Source of the DNA: Lineus longissimus
Lineage: Eukaryota; Nemertea; Pilidiophora; Heteronemertea; Lineidae
NCBI RefSeq assembly: GCF_910592395.1
Contig: NC_088317.1
Span: 4,218,001-4,278,000, forward strand
Direction: 5' to 3'
Length of the DNA stretch: 60,000 nucleotides
Below the pieces are notes generated by a model that saw nothing but the letters and a program-made list of their open reading frames with translations, made no database searches and was not told the origin of the DNA. Below, piece by piece: positions 13,354 through 34,038 of the stretch (positions are counted from its first letter, which is position 1; the number at the start of each line of letters is the position of its first letter). The position numbers and the translations under genes were made by a program.

Positions 13354-14327
13354 GGGTGAGGTCAAGTCTCGAGTAAAGTAAAGGTAACCCTGAGATTTTT
13401 ACCCTAGGGTAAAGATAACCCCCAGTATACCCGATATTTGACTTCTCAACCGGGGTAAAGTTTACTTCAGGTTTACCTAGAGTAAACTCTGGATTTGTGC
13501 AAAGTTTTACTCAAATTATACCCCAGGGTTTACTCAACCCAAGCATAGCCGCCATCTTTGATAAAACTGAATTGAATAATGCATTAGGGTAAACTTAAAC
13601 TCCTAGGAGTTAACTCTGAGTTTACTTGGGAAGAAGTCAAGTCTTGAGTAAAGTTCTGTAGGGTGAAAAGTTGTCAGCCATGTTTTTTATGCCTGTCCCA
13701 GTAGCTCTTGCCGACCAAGAAAGACGAGAAAACTTCACCAGGAGGCCGGCTTTTAGCGAAGAGCCTGTACACCGGCACTTGCGACTGACAGATGATCAGT
13801 TTGATGGCATTTCCCAGGAGTACCATGACTGGAGGATTCTTTACCATGTTCTCTACAACAGTTCCTGCTACATCAAAGAGAGCACCCACATCATTGAAAA
13901 AGTCAATAAGTGTCTGGTGCCTCTTTGCTAGCTTGAACTTGTTATGGTTCTCCCTGAGGTAATTCAAACTGGACAGCATCTTCTCTTCAGTCCAACGAAA
14001 TCTCTTTTTCCCCTTATCCATCTTCAAATAAATCTATTGAGTATTGTGGACAGCTCTGTGTGAAGCATGAAACTGGTATACTGCATGTAGCCTACTAATA
14101 CATAGATTCTCAGATTCAGGATTCATGGAATCTGTTCCTGGTAAGGCAATTACTGGGAATTACTCCAGGGTTATATCAGGGTTAACTTTGAGTATACTCT
14201 GGGTTAACTTTGAGTATACTCCGAGTTTACTCAGAGTTAACCTGAACCTGGGGTAAAGAGTTCATGTTAACTAAAAGTAAACTCAACTTTTGCTCAATCC
14301 AATTTTACTCGAGACTTGACCTCACCC
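13354..14327. mobile_element. 974-bp TIR transposon carrying a Myb/SANT-like ORF
   Basis: Perfect 24-bp terminal inverted repeats (13354-13377, starting GGGTGAGGTCAAGTCTCGAG, and 14304-14327). Subterminal regions are dense in GGTTAAC/GTAAAC-type repeated words in both orientations, a usual site for transposase binding. The interior has a minus-strand ORF. No target-site duplication is obvious (TGT / AAT). Confidence 0.85.
13674..14027 (-). CDS. Myb/SANT-like DNA-binding ORF inside the TIR element
   Basis: 117 codons. KKRFRWTEEKMLSSLNYLRE at the N terminus has the basic-W-T-E-E start of Myb/SANT or trihelix domains, a second ORF type found in Harbinger and related transposons. The C-terminal half shows no family I recognise. 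It is centred in the 974-bp element, and no transposase proper is present, so it may be one exon of a deleted longer element. Confidence 0.5.
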   Translation of the reverse strand: MKMDKGKKRFRWTEEKMLSSLNYLRENHNKFKLAKRHQTLIDFFNDVGALFDVAGTVVENMVKNPPVMVLLGNAIKLIICQSQVPVYRLFAKSRPPGEVFSSFLVGKSYWDRHKKHG

Positions 14328-14329
14328 AA

Positions 14330-16180
14330 TGCCATCGCAATAAAATAATGGTCCCTACAGCCTTGTCCCCACAGGTCCGCCGCAGTTTCGCGATGCCACG
14401 TGACCGTCGAGCCGTCAGGAATCCAAAGCAGGCATGATTCAAGCATATCGGTAGGCCCGCCTCTTCACACGACTATGACTGCGCCAGAGTATGAAAAAGT
14501 GGGGTACAAAAGGCCGCCCCTCAATAATAGCGACGATTTGAATTTGCTGCACCTTTTTTAGTGTCCTTGAGGAATAACAACATTTTGTATAAGTGGGTGT
14601 ATTCACCAATGTAATTTATGGTGAATGGTTCAATGGCGTCAACTTATTTATTTTGATATTTCATGAGCGTGCCGGGTCATGCCCGCTAAAATGTCGGTCA
14701 TGTTTTACACCACTTTCATGCTGCACACCAGCAGGACACCGCGTGAAAATGCCCCCTTTCGAGCTGAACTCTTTCTTTACAAAGGTCTTTTCTCTTTTCT
14801 TTCTAGCTTATATTTGTCGGTCCAATTAAAACTGAAGTGAATAAAATGTGAGGAAAACTTTGAGTAAATACCTAAACGTCAATTCAGACGCGATAAATAG
14901 CGAGGTTCCTTCATTTCTTTTTGATAGACTCCCTGAGCAGTCCATTTCGCCATCCTCATTGGGTCTCCTTATGGGAGGGTAAGGGTGAGGAACAAGGCCG
15001 ACCCATTGGGTCCGGAGTGTATTTCTGAGTGCAGGCGTACTTAGATTCCCGGGCCATTCCATTGCGTCATCCTAGGAGACGTGACGAGGCCGATCCACTG
15101 CTACAGGAGTGTAAGGCGTACTAAGTGGCTCTGGCCAGTCAGGACTGCATTCTCCAAAGCAGCGATAATATTCAAGCAACGACGTGGATAAATAGTTCCG
15201 GTCATGCGCAAGGAGGTTGTGTCAGGACTGCAGTGTTCTAACTGTTACTATCTGCAAACACTTGAATTCCCTGCTGTTTATATCGGATCACTCAATGTAA
15301 GTGTTTTCGAGCGTTATTATTTGTCTTCTTCCGTGGGTTAGCGGATGACTAAGGAAAAAGGGACAATGTTTCCAGGAAATTCTGCCTCGAATATAGGCGA
15401 ACCATAAACAATGCCCTCGGGAAATGTGGTGCCGCAGATTTAGAGACTTGCACAACGATTTGGCTTGCGCGAGACTCGACTGATACCCGATCACATGATA
15501 CAAATATGGCAGAATAATGCAAAAGTTGATTTTTTTACAAGTTTCTGCACAAATACTGCGCTATTTCCACCTCTAATGAATAATCCAGTAATCTATGTTT
15601 AAAGAGAGCTTCTCCAGAAGAAGTTTAAAACACGTAGGTTGCTTGCCTGTCCGAAAATTAAGGAACTTTGCCGGGTTTTCTGCGTTTATGTTATTTTGCT
15701 ATTTTTTAGTAATTTTGCATGCACATCATACACATACATGATCTACATGTGCATTGGCTTACCTGCATGCATGTCAGATGTACCATTACCAAACTTTTCG
15801 TCCCGAATACAATCAGGTATCCCCTGCCTCAATACACCAAAGAAAAAAAAAACATCAGGGGCATTCATTCTGAGCTAACCTTCTCCGTAGTAAAGGAAGC
15901 TAGCTTCTGACAGTAAGTCCATCACACTTGTCTTTACTCACCCTAAATGGCTTTCTCACAAGCTCACACAAACTGACTCAGTGTACAGGGGCGTACCCAA
16001 GGTGGGGTGCAGAGGGGGCAAATCCCCCCCCACTAACTTGGCATTAGGTGTAACTTGGCATTTTAACTTCAAGTCTACTTGACTCGACTGAAGGAGAATA
16101 CGCTAAGTTATAGTCAATGCCAAATTAGTGACTCACAATACTCATTTTCAACAAAAGACCCCTGAAGTTTTCTTTTTCCA
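14330..16180. other. Region upstream of GK5
   Basis: Contains two diverged copies of the GAGGCCG...GGAGTGTA repeat (14,925-15,125) and a hAT-end-like CAGGGGCGTACCCAAGG at 15,986 with a C-run. An upstream non-coding exon and promoter of GK5 are expected here but not identifiable. Confidence 0.45.
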
Positions 16181-16186
16181 GAAATT

Positions 16187-25968
<9,782 letters not shown>

Positions 25969-26480
25969 CGTCTGATCATTTCTATCAGAAATACTTACTG
26001 TAAACTGGGGAAAGATCGAACCGGTTTATTTTTTAGATTTTCGTGATTTCGTGAACACAAATCTTGTGAAAATATCAACTCAAATGCATCGAACCATAAA
26101 ATTTCGGCAGCAAACACAGAAATTAGTCCGCGCCAATTGAAAATATATCATTGTCATATTTGGCACATTATCGATGAGTAAAAGTGCCTTTACTAAAAAC
26201 AGAAAAGCGCACATCCGGGCATTTTTATCAAAGAATATATATATGTGACGTGTCTCAGGAAAACAAAACGCACGTCACACAGAAGATGAGCCTAAATGAC
26301 ACTATGAGATATTGGAAGAAATTGAAGTGCTTAAATTTTGCAAAAGGTCGACAACAGTGATATGAACCAAAAGGAATCTCTAAGAGGAAGTAAATATACT
26401 GAATTATAACTATCCATGCACAAAATCCCAGTGGACTGTTTAACGCCGTTGGGCAGTGCGACTTTGCCTTGTATTCAATA

Positions 26481-26626
26481 CAATGGAACCTCCCTTAGCG
26501 GACACCGCTCTATCAAGGTCACCCTCTCCATTAAGGACACCTCAATTAAGGAATCTTCTTTGTTGTATCCATTCAATTTTACCTCCCTAATCGGAAAACC
26601 TTCCTATTAAGGACAGCACTTGGGAG
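26481..26626. mobile_element. Pogo-type MITE downstream of GK5
   Basis: TA/CAATGGAACCTCCCTTAGCG, then repeated CCATTAAGGACACC-type words. Its inner part (ATCCATTCAATTTTACCTCC...AAGGACAGCACTT) matches the reverse complement of 18675-18745. Confidence 0.6.
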
Positions 26627-26643
26627 TGGAATTTTAAACCAAA

Positions 26644-26649
26644 AATAAA
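26644..26649 (+). promoter_or_regulatory. Candidate polyadenylation signal for GK5
   Basis: AATAAA lies 676 bp after the GK5 stop codon, beyond a pogo-type MITE. It is the first exact AATAAA I noticed downstream of the stop. The 3' UTR length it implies is plausible but untested. Confidence 0.2.
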
Positions 26650-26730
26650 TCTTTTTAGTGGGGTAGCTCTATGAGATTTAGGGAGCATTGATTCATCCTT
26701 ACACGTCAGTGTCCTATGAATAAGCATTAA

Positions 26731-27357
26731 CCCCTTGCCTCCCTAGAGGGGATGATATATCGTCCCTATATTTTGTCTCGCGTATACCTTGTAGGAACGA
26801 TATATCGTCCCCATACTAATGCATTAGTATAGAACATGCGGTACACGTTGGACACTATTGTACGGTGTATTCGTGTCCCTGGTGATCTGCAGAAGACTAG
26901 ATTTAGTTTCATTAATAGTTAGCAGAGGGCGCTAAAGTTTGATTGGCGCTTGTGCAGCGTCACAGTACACAAACTGATTAGTATATGAATTAATATTGTC
27001 TTGTATTATTCGATCAATCAGTAATCGACAATAGCCAAAGGTTATAAATCAAGTCACGTTGATCATTTACGGGTTGTAACTGCATCAATTACAGTTCAAT
27101 ATACTTGTTCAAATCAAAAAAATCAATCCGAAAATATTGATTTATATTGATTATTGATTACCTCATAACCCATTGATACCCAGAAACGACGCCAATTGAT
27201 AGCAAAGGTAATCAGCTTCACAAAAATGTATGGTTTTATTCATCAGGGATGCATAATGAAAGAGCTACAATATTTTAAAGTATTTTCACGTTATTTTGCA
27301 TAAAACTGGTAAAAAATCTCAGTACATAGCGTTACATTGGTCACAGGAGCCAAAGGG
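26731..27357. mobile_element. 627-bp piggyBac-like MITE flanked by TTAA
   Basis: TTAA at 26727-26730 and 27358-27361 flanks inverted ends CCCCTTGCCTCC / CCCTTTGGCTCC. TTAA target sites and CCC-starting TIRs are the piggyBac signature. Two GATATATCGTCCC words lie near the left end, one in an internal inverted arrangement. It has no coding capacity. It sits 0.76 kb downstream of GK5. Confidence 0.8.
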
Positions 27358-27492
27358 TTAAGTATGGTACCTTAAATTTTCTTGTAAATCTACCACTTAT
27401 TCAAATCATATCATTATCATACCATAATCTTGTATTCTAGGATATTTGAATATCATTTATTATTTTCATGTAGTCTTAGATCTTATCAAGTC

Positions 27493-27669
27493 ACAAAGAA
27501 ACCTCCCAAAGGGAGACACCTCTGTTTATAAGCATCACCCTTTCTCTAATGGACGCTGATTTTCGTCCCATTTTGATCATTTTCATTTGACCTGTATAGT
27601 AAGGACACCGCTCCATTAAGGACAGCATTTGTTAGTGCAAGTTTGTTCTTAATAGAGATGTTCTACTGT
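27493..27669. mobile_element. Pogo-type MITE, third copy
   Basis: Begins AAACCTCCC and ends AATAGAGATGTTCTACTG, with internal TAAGGACACCGCTCCATTAA and GGACAGCATTTG shared with the other copies. Confidence 0.55.
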
Positions 27670-28295
27670 TGTGTATACTATTGCAGCAGGATTCTTGCTG
27701 TGCATCTATGACAGAGCAGTGAGTTGTGACAGATTTTGTGCCATTTTATAGTTCCAAGAAATCCCACATCTTGTGGTGGCAGCACTGTTACTTTTATATA
27801 GAGGTGGGCTGCAGCCTCCACAATAGACAGCTTGCGAAAATAAATTTCGGCCATTTTGAAAAGGCAGCGTAAGTTTACCATAACATAACAGTCATGTTTT
27901 AAATCAAGTCATCACCAAAAGCATTCGAACTATCATGAACATTGGAAGACATGGACAGCTTTAAGTAAAATTACTTGAATAAGCTTGTATATTTGTACGT
28001 TTATTCCATGGCAAACATACATTGCCTGTGAGAAGGGTCTTTTCAAACTGGCCGAACTTGATTTTCGCAGGCTGTCTATTTTTGGATTGAGTTGGACCTG
28101 ATAGATACAAGGGTGGAGTAGGTAGACCACCAGACCATTTCACTTGATGGTTCACCTCTTAGGAGGAACCGGGGTGTAGAAATATCATCAACTATATTTT
28201 TGATATATTTTAGTGTAGGTTATGTGTGCTTAAGTTGAGATTTATGTAGCGTAGCATACTCGTAGCGTAGCGTAGCTTAAGTTTGGTATGCTACT

Positions 28296-28784
28296 GGTAA
28301 CCGGAAAAACGCCGACCGACCGACTGACCGACCGACCTACCGTCATATGCAGTATCCCTTTCGCTTTTCTATAGCACATGTATCTGTGTAGTGCCCAGCG
28401 CAATGGACGTGATGGATTCCGACATGTCTGACAGCAGCATCTTCAGTCAATTATACCGGGAAAACGAGCCCACGCAGTAAGGAACTGATAACGATACTCT
28501 AAAGATATGCTTTGTCTACATGGTCGGTGGATATAAAAACATGATTTGGGCCTAATCTATGCACTGTAGTTTTTCTACTCGAGTGTCTCGACCGATGCAA
28601 TGCATGAACTGCAACGCGCAATATGCATTTGTTGTCATTTGAACAGCGCACGTGCGCTTGTTTACAATTTCATTTCACATGACCTGCTATCGTGGATTGG
28701 ATATATCACACGAAACTCCTTGGGTTGGTAGGTCGGTCGGTCGGTCGGTCGGTCGGTCGGTCAGTCGGCGTTTTTCCGGTTACC
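28296..28784. mobile_element. Foldback element with (GGTC)n-containing inverted arms
   Basis: Left arm 28296-28341 (GGTAACCGGAAAAACGCCGA, then CCGAC units) is the inverse of right arm 28727-28784 (GGTAGGTCGG..., ending GCGTTTTTCCGGTTACC). The arms enclose ~385 bp. The tetranucleotide run is longer on the right. No protein is encoded and no clear target duplication is visible. Confidence 0.8.
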
Positions 28785-29107
28785 ATGTGGATGAGTATAT
28801 AGTCTGTTGATTTCAGAGTATGTAGCATGAACTATTTTGACATCAATCAATATCTAAAGTCGATCGCTTTTCAAAATCACAAATATACTAATTTTTTTGT
28901 TGCAGCAATGTGCAACAAAGATGTAGCATGCATGATTTTGTTCCACATGGATAACAAGTGATTTTGACCACAGACTAGTCATGCAACAAAAACCACTTGT
29001 CTGCAAGGGGCCTACACCCTAGATTTAAAGGTAGTTAAGTCTCGAATTCCAATGATACCTTGAACAATTTATAGTGCTTTTCTTGCCAGAATTCGATCAT
29101 TCCCACT

Positions 29108-29275
29108 TCACATTTGTACATGTTCATGTACACGTTGATGTACATTTGTACATGTTGATGTACATTTGTACCTGCTCATGTACATTTATACATGTATCTT
29201 TAATACACGTACATGTACATTTAATGCAGGTACATGTACATGTACATGTACTACCCGGTACATGTATATGTACGT
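29108..29275. repeat. ACATGT-rich quasi-palindromic tract
   Basis: Multiple overlapping TACATG / CATGTA words in both orientations (for example GTACATGTACATGTACATGT at 29230). Low-complexity; frames through it are not genes. Confidence 0.75.
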
Positions 29276-29834
29276 ATTCCAAGCTCACTGGTGTTAGTTT
29301 GTTATGTGTCTTGCTGCTGTTGCCAGTTGATGCCAATTATTTAAATATATTCAACCACAGCCTTTAAGTTTGCTTTCAACTGTTTGTGGACTTGTTGAGA
29401 CCATTTGGTGGAAATAATGTAAAAATGTTTTTATTAATTTGCTTTTAAAAGTGCAATCAATGACGAAACAAGAAAGTGTTGATTGAGAGTCTTTTAAAGG
29501 GATACACTGTTTGTAATTACTGGTGGTCCAGGTAAATAAAAATGCTGTTCTCCACAATGTAAAAGTGCAGTTGTCATGGATACGAATTTGATGAAACTTG
29601 ACATTTATTTTATTTGTATATCAGTCTAAATTGGAAATAGCTGAGTTCTATATTGAATGCGGGTTGCTACAGACACCTGTAATGACCATCGCAAACAAGC
29701 AATTTTTGTTGCATGTGATCATGATTGCAGGTCATAGTGATTTAAGTCACTCTTTCGTGGGGCACTTTTTAAGGTTAGGATTTGGAGCCATCCAATTAGA
29801 ATGTGGCCCCTTATAGTTTATTCTTTACAGAAGA

Positions 29835-30075
29835 TCGTATTTTTGAATATTTGGGTAAAAGATTGTTTGAAACATGGTAATTGTAGGAGAATCATATTTT
29901 GTATCCTTACTTTCAGAAAAAAAATTGCATTTTCCGAGTTTTTTGTGATTGTATATTTGGGTAAAAGATTGTTTGAAACGTGGTAATTGTAGGGTGCTAC
30001 CTAGGTTTAGGATCATATTTTGAATCCTTATTTTCAGGGGAAAAATTGAATTTTCTGAGTTATCGTGATTGTATC
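29835..30075. repeat. Two-copy ~120-bp tandem repeat
   Basis: ATATTTGGGTAAAAGATTGT, TTGAAAC(A/G)TGGTAATTGTAGG, AATCATATTTTG and CTTTCAG...AAAATTG are repeated (29848 and 29953) with substitutions and an extra ~18 bp in the second copy. Confidence 0.75.
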
Positions 30076-31047
30076 TTAAAGGGGGATAAAAGGTAGGAGC
30101 AGGTGGTTGAGTTGGGTATCTTTGAGTGACTCAAATGCTCAGTAATGGCTCTGGGTCTTGTTTGATTCAGCATTAAATATAGTCCCAATTTTCATTTTAG
30201 GATTACGAAATTTCCACCAGTAAAAGATTGGTGAAAAGTTGGTGGTTAACCGTACAAATTATTTAGGGAGTATATATTTTGGTTTTTGGCTTGCATTTCT
30301 TTCAGGTGAAATGGACACTGAAATAGTGTAAATTTATTGTAATTAAGATGAATATATTGTAATTAAATAAAGATTTTACTGCTTTATATAGTGCTATGTT
30401 CTTTATTTTCCCATTGACTATGTTGACCCTCAAGTTTCCTACCGTTAAACCAAGGAAGGCTATGGACCGAGTGTATACCTCAGATAGTTCAAAATGCAAG
30501 TTACGAGCTGAGAAAATAATCAACTCCCTCCAACTACGAGATGCCCCCTCAAGTTTTTTGCTGCTTATCTCCAGGAGTGAATGAAAAGGGTTAGGCAAAG
30601 ACCCCCTCCCCATAGAGTTATCGTTCTTTTAAATTAACCATGAACTTGGGTAAGTCATCTTTACCATCAAGTTTTGGATCCACTCCTCTGACCCTGACTA
30701 GGTTACACCTATGACTGAGGGGAGGTCACAGTCAGAGTACCTCTGGTGTTCAAGATGTGGTAAATCGTCACAAAGAACGCCTGAACAACCCTCTTTACAG
30801 AAGGCACCCCTCCTTTGTCCTGCATCCTCCCCTGAACACATACCAACAGGATGGCTAAGATAGGTGTGTCGTTTCCAAATTCCTCATCTAAATGAAACAG
30901 CATTAGCTTTGAGAGGCCCCCCCCCCCCCCCCCCGGCAAGTTCATTTTATTACGGTACCTCTCATGATGTTCCCTTTTAATGTGTCTCTCCAAATCGTTT
31001 AAATCCGATGAGAGTCACTCTGTCGGTCGGAACTAAGCAGAGGTAGG

Positions 31048-31169
31048 GTAGAATGGGGTAATTGTAGCCCCGGTTTATTTGTAGCCCCTGCATTGTATGA
31101 ATTGGGGTATCAATCAATATCATAGGCAGCGGCTACAATTAAACCGGGGCTACAATTACCACATTCTAC
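31048..31169. mobile_element. 122-bp hairpin element with 40-bp arms
   Basis: GTAGAATGGGGTAATTGTAG...GTAGCCC (31048-31087) pairs with 31130-31169 (ending CATTCTAC) with about three mismatches. It lies just upstream of the duplicated region. Confidence 0.75.
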
Positions 31170-31363
31170 CTTGTATATTCTAGACTCCAATGCAGGTCAT
31201 TTCATTATCCTGAGCGTCCTGAGCGACATCCTAATTTGATCTCCTTATGTACCGGGCGGCGACAGGACCAGGCCTGTTCAATGCCTCTGGAGTGTAATAC
31301 GGTGTAGCTGAAAATTCCTGGGAACAAAATTCTCTCTGTGCTATTGACGGCCACGGCCTTACC

Positions 31364-31408
31364 AGAACCATGGAGGTATATATAATTTTATACCTCCATG
31401 CTAGAACC
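31364..31408. mobile_element. Tiny palindromic insertion flanked by AGAACC
   Basis: ATGGAGGTATA...TATACCTCCAT (31370-31399) sits between direct repeats AGAACC (31364-31369 and 31403-31408), adjacent to the left edge of copy A. It shares the GGAGGTA/TACCTCC core with the copy B insertion at 42,796. Confidence 0.6.
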
Positions 31409-31631
31409 TGTAATCTATATCGTAATACTGTAAGGCGGGTCGATAAAGTGCCATTTGGGGGTAGTGTTTCGTCTCGAAATTTTGCACGTTTGCAGGTGAT
31501 ATGTTATCCTGATGCAACGTTATGTTTATTTTCGGAAATTTACTTCAGCGGAGCAGTAATGAGGGATTTTTAATCGGACACTGTCAATTCTCCTTACCAC
31601 AGAAGCCAAGTCGTAGCTGTTATTTAGGGCC

Positions 31632-31904
31632 TTAATCAATTACCTGCACTCCCTGTGGGGTGGCTAACATTACCTGTTGAACGGCTGGCTGTAGGGGGAT
31701 GATTGGAACAGCCTGTACCTGTTGACCTGCTGAACTAAGGTTAATGTTATTTTCAATCCACGATTGCAGGTCACATGATGTTCGAGATTTCGCGGGAAAG
31801 AAATTGTAAACAAACGTATGTGTGCAGTTCAAATGTAAACAAAAATGTATTTTTGGTACTTTCGGTTGGACTTGGGTTTTCCCGCAGTAAGGAGCTGGGG
31901 TCAA
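31632..31904 (-). other. Gln/Val-rich short ORF, copy A (copy B 42834-43016)
   Basis: The C-terminal half reads INLSSAGQQVQAVPIIPLQP, then AVQQVMLATPQGVQVI, a composition typical of transcription-factor activation domains. It is conserved in both copies. A donor-like AACAG/GTAATG follows the AVQQ codons, so an exon or exon fragment is possible. I do not recognise the gene, and a captured exon fragment is as likely as a real one. Confidence 0.25.
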
Positions 31905-32065
31905 ATTGGTGGTCTATTGTTTATGGGTGCTGTGTTAGCCAGAGCTAGCCCTTGATAATGAAGGTTACCATGGTCTGTTTATATGTGCTCACCACAGCTT
32001 TCAATACTTGATCTGAAGAGGCACGCTGAACCTGAAATGCCTTATCCAGAAGTATTGAGGTAACA

Positions 32066-33004
32066 CTGGTGACACTATAAAGCAAAATAGTTGCAACCCC
32101 GTAAATGCGCTATAAGTCCAATAATAAGTGACGGTGACCCGTTATAAATGTTTCGCCAGCTTCACGTTTTTGCCGCTACGCGGCGCTTTGGCCCCTTGCG
32201 TCCAGAAGTATTAAGGTAGCAGGAAGGGTTGGGCCTTTGTGGTTTCTGAGTCTGAGGTGGTTGGTGTCTGTTGACTGTGCTTTAAGAGAGACTAGGCATG
32301 GCGCCAGTCTCTCTTAAAGCACAGTCAACAGGCATTTGGTCTCAGTATTTGGGTAAGTACAGAATCAAGCCAGCTCAGAGTGGACAAGTCCAAGGATACT
32401 GCATCAGTCACGACCAACTTCTCATCAGAAAGCGTCACCACCAGCATATTCAATGTTCAGTTCCAACCTGTACCAGTCCAATGCACGCCTGTCATGGCAA
32501 TGCATGGTCAGAAGTGGTCAGCTTAGCGCGATATGGAACATTCTTCCGAAACTCAAGCGAGGGAAGTCTGCTCATTAGCATATCTCGCGCACTGCTCCTT
32601 GTCAAACATCGTAGTGAAATCGTAATGGAAAACGTCTGGCTTTGCGCCAGACATTCAGACTAATAAGTGAAGGAACTTCTACTTGCGCGAGACTGCTGTG
32701 ATAAAATGATCATTGCAGAGACTCCGGTGACGTACACATATATTTTTTACAATCAAAAATGCCCTCAAAAGACATGGAATGATTATTTTATTGATATTTC
32801 CTACTATATACCTTCCAATTATCACTTTATACAAATAGATCGGCGTTAGGTCGCATGCTTTTCTTTCCTGGTGACACTATAAAGCAAAATAGTTGCAACC
32901 CCGTAAATGCGCCATAAGTCCAATAATAAGTGACGGTAACCCGTTATAAATGTTTCGCCAGCTTCGCTTTTTTGCCGATACGCGGCGCTTTGGGCCCTTG
33001 CGTC
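32066..33004. mobile_element. Copy-A-specific segment bounded by 137-bp direct repeats
   Basis: Near-identical 137-bp repeats (32066-32202 and 32868-33004, both starting CTGGTGACACTATAAAGC) bracket ~665 bp. The whole ~958-bp block is missing from copy B. It could be a small LTR-like element, two copies of one interspersed repeat, or a deletion in copy B. No TG...CA ends, primer-binding site or coding region is visible. A perfect 26-bp hairpin lies inside. Confidence 0.5.
32268..32331. repeat. Perfect 26-bp inverted repeat (hairpin) with 12-nt loop
   Basis: 32268-32293 (CTGTTGACTGTGCTTTAAGA...) is exactly complementary to 32306-32331, separated by AGGCATGGCGCC. A transcript would fold into a 64-nt precursor-like hairpin. 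There is no corresponding sequence in copy B. Confidence 0.85.
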
Positions 33005-33622
33005 AAGGAGCTGCTCACGGTGCTGAACTTCTACTAGCTTGCCTGTCGAGTAAGTGCCTTGCCCGAGACCTGGCTACATGTAGGAGGAGCACGCATTTTA
33101 AAGTTATAGTAGTGATAGTGCAATTGGTTCGAGCCATTTGGAGGCCGACATGTGAAGGCCTATCTGGGTACTCCTTCTTCTCCGTATAAAAAGGGGACTA
33201 AGGAACGAGGCATTGCCTCATCATCTCTATCGGACCAATTGATATACTTTTATATGCACGCATACAGCACGCCACAGCTAGGTCCGAGTCTGTGGACAAA
33301 TAGTTGGTTTAATTTATCTCTTCGATATGTAAAATAAATGAGATCTTAGACTCCAACTTGCCAGAAAAAAACCTGGCATACCAACTTCTGGTCTTGCCAT
33401 GTTGAGAGCTAGTCATGCAAATAAAGACCTGTCACCTTTGCTCCTTTTGTCATGCAAAGTGGCAGCCTGCCCTCTGTTTTGTGGCCATGAGAAATGTGGT
33501 TCTTTTGTTATTCAAACTGGGCCCTAAACCTGTTTAATCATGGTGTAATGGCAGCAGTGACCTAACCTATTGTAAGCTTACATGGCTCAACTTGTCATGC
33601 ACAATAGATTTTAACACAATAG

Positions 33623-34005
33623 CTAACACATGGCTAGAATGTTTATGAACATGATGTTTAGTGCTGGCTCATCGTTGTTGAGTTTAACCAGTGTAAGATC
33701 TCTATTCAGCAGTGTCTTTGTTCTTGGACACTTCTCTTTATGGTGTTTAATTACATCTTTTGAAGGGGAAGAATATGTGTGATAGTATGACTCCTGGTCT
33801 CCTCCTTCAATGGGCTTTGGGAGTGGCGCAGTATTAACTATGGTTGATGTTATGAATATGTCTGTAGTCTTCATAGTCTTCATGGTCTTTAGCACTATCG
33901 CATGTCACCAGTGTGATGGAGTTTGAACTCCCTCCGAATGCGTAGGTTTTCTCCCGTTGAAACAGTTTTCCTCCTACAGGACATTCCAGACGCCATGTCC
34001 TGTTG
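33623..34005 (-). pseudogene. Tail-like exon, copy A, frame broken
   Basis: Homologue of the copy B tail exon. A 2-nt difference after HNINH (CATAGTTAA in A, CATACAGTTGAT in B) brings a stop in frame, so the product splits between two frames (33834-34005, then 33623-33895). The downstream part, IEGGDQESYYHTYSSPSKDV and beyond, is longer than in copy B because copy B carries an insertion. Either copy A is inactivated here or the exon ends before this point. Confidence 0.4.
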
Positions 34006-34038
34006 CTTGGAATGTGAAATAAATATTTAAAATAATAA

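Noticed and set aside
15984-16030. hAT transposon from CAGGGGCGTACCCAAGG
   Set aside because: Only one end-like motif; no matching inverse end or 8-bp duplication found.
32298-32663. 121-codon ORF in the copy-A-only block
   Set aside because: No domain, starts inside the hairpin loop, absent from copy B; another frame there is also open, so chance is likely.
32066-33004. Confirmed LTR retrotransposon
   Set aside because: Direct repeats lack TG...CA ends, no primer-binding site, polypurine tract or coding sequence is visible.
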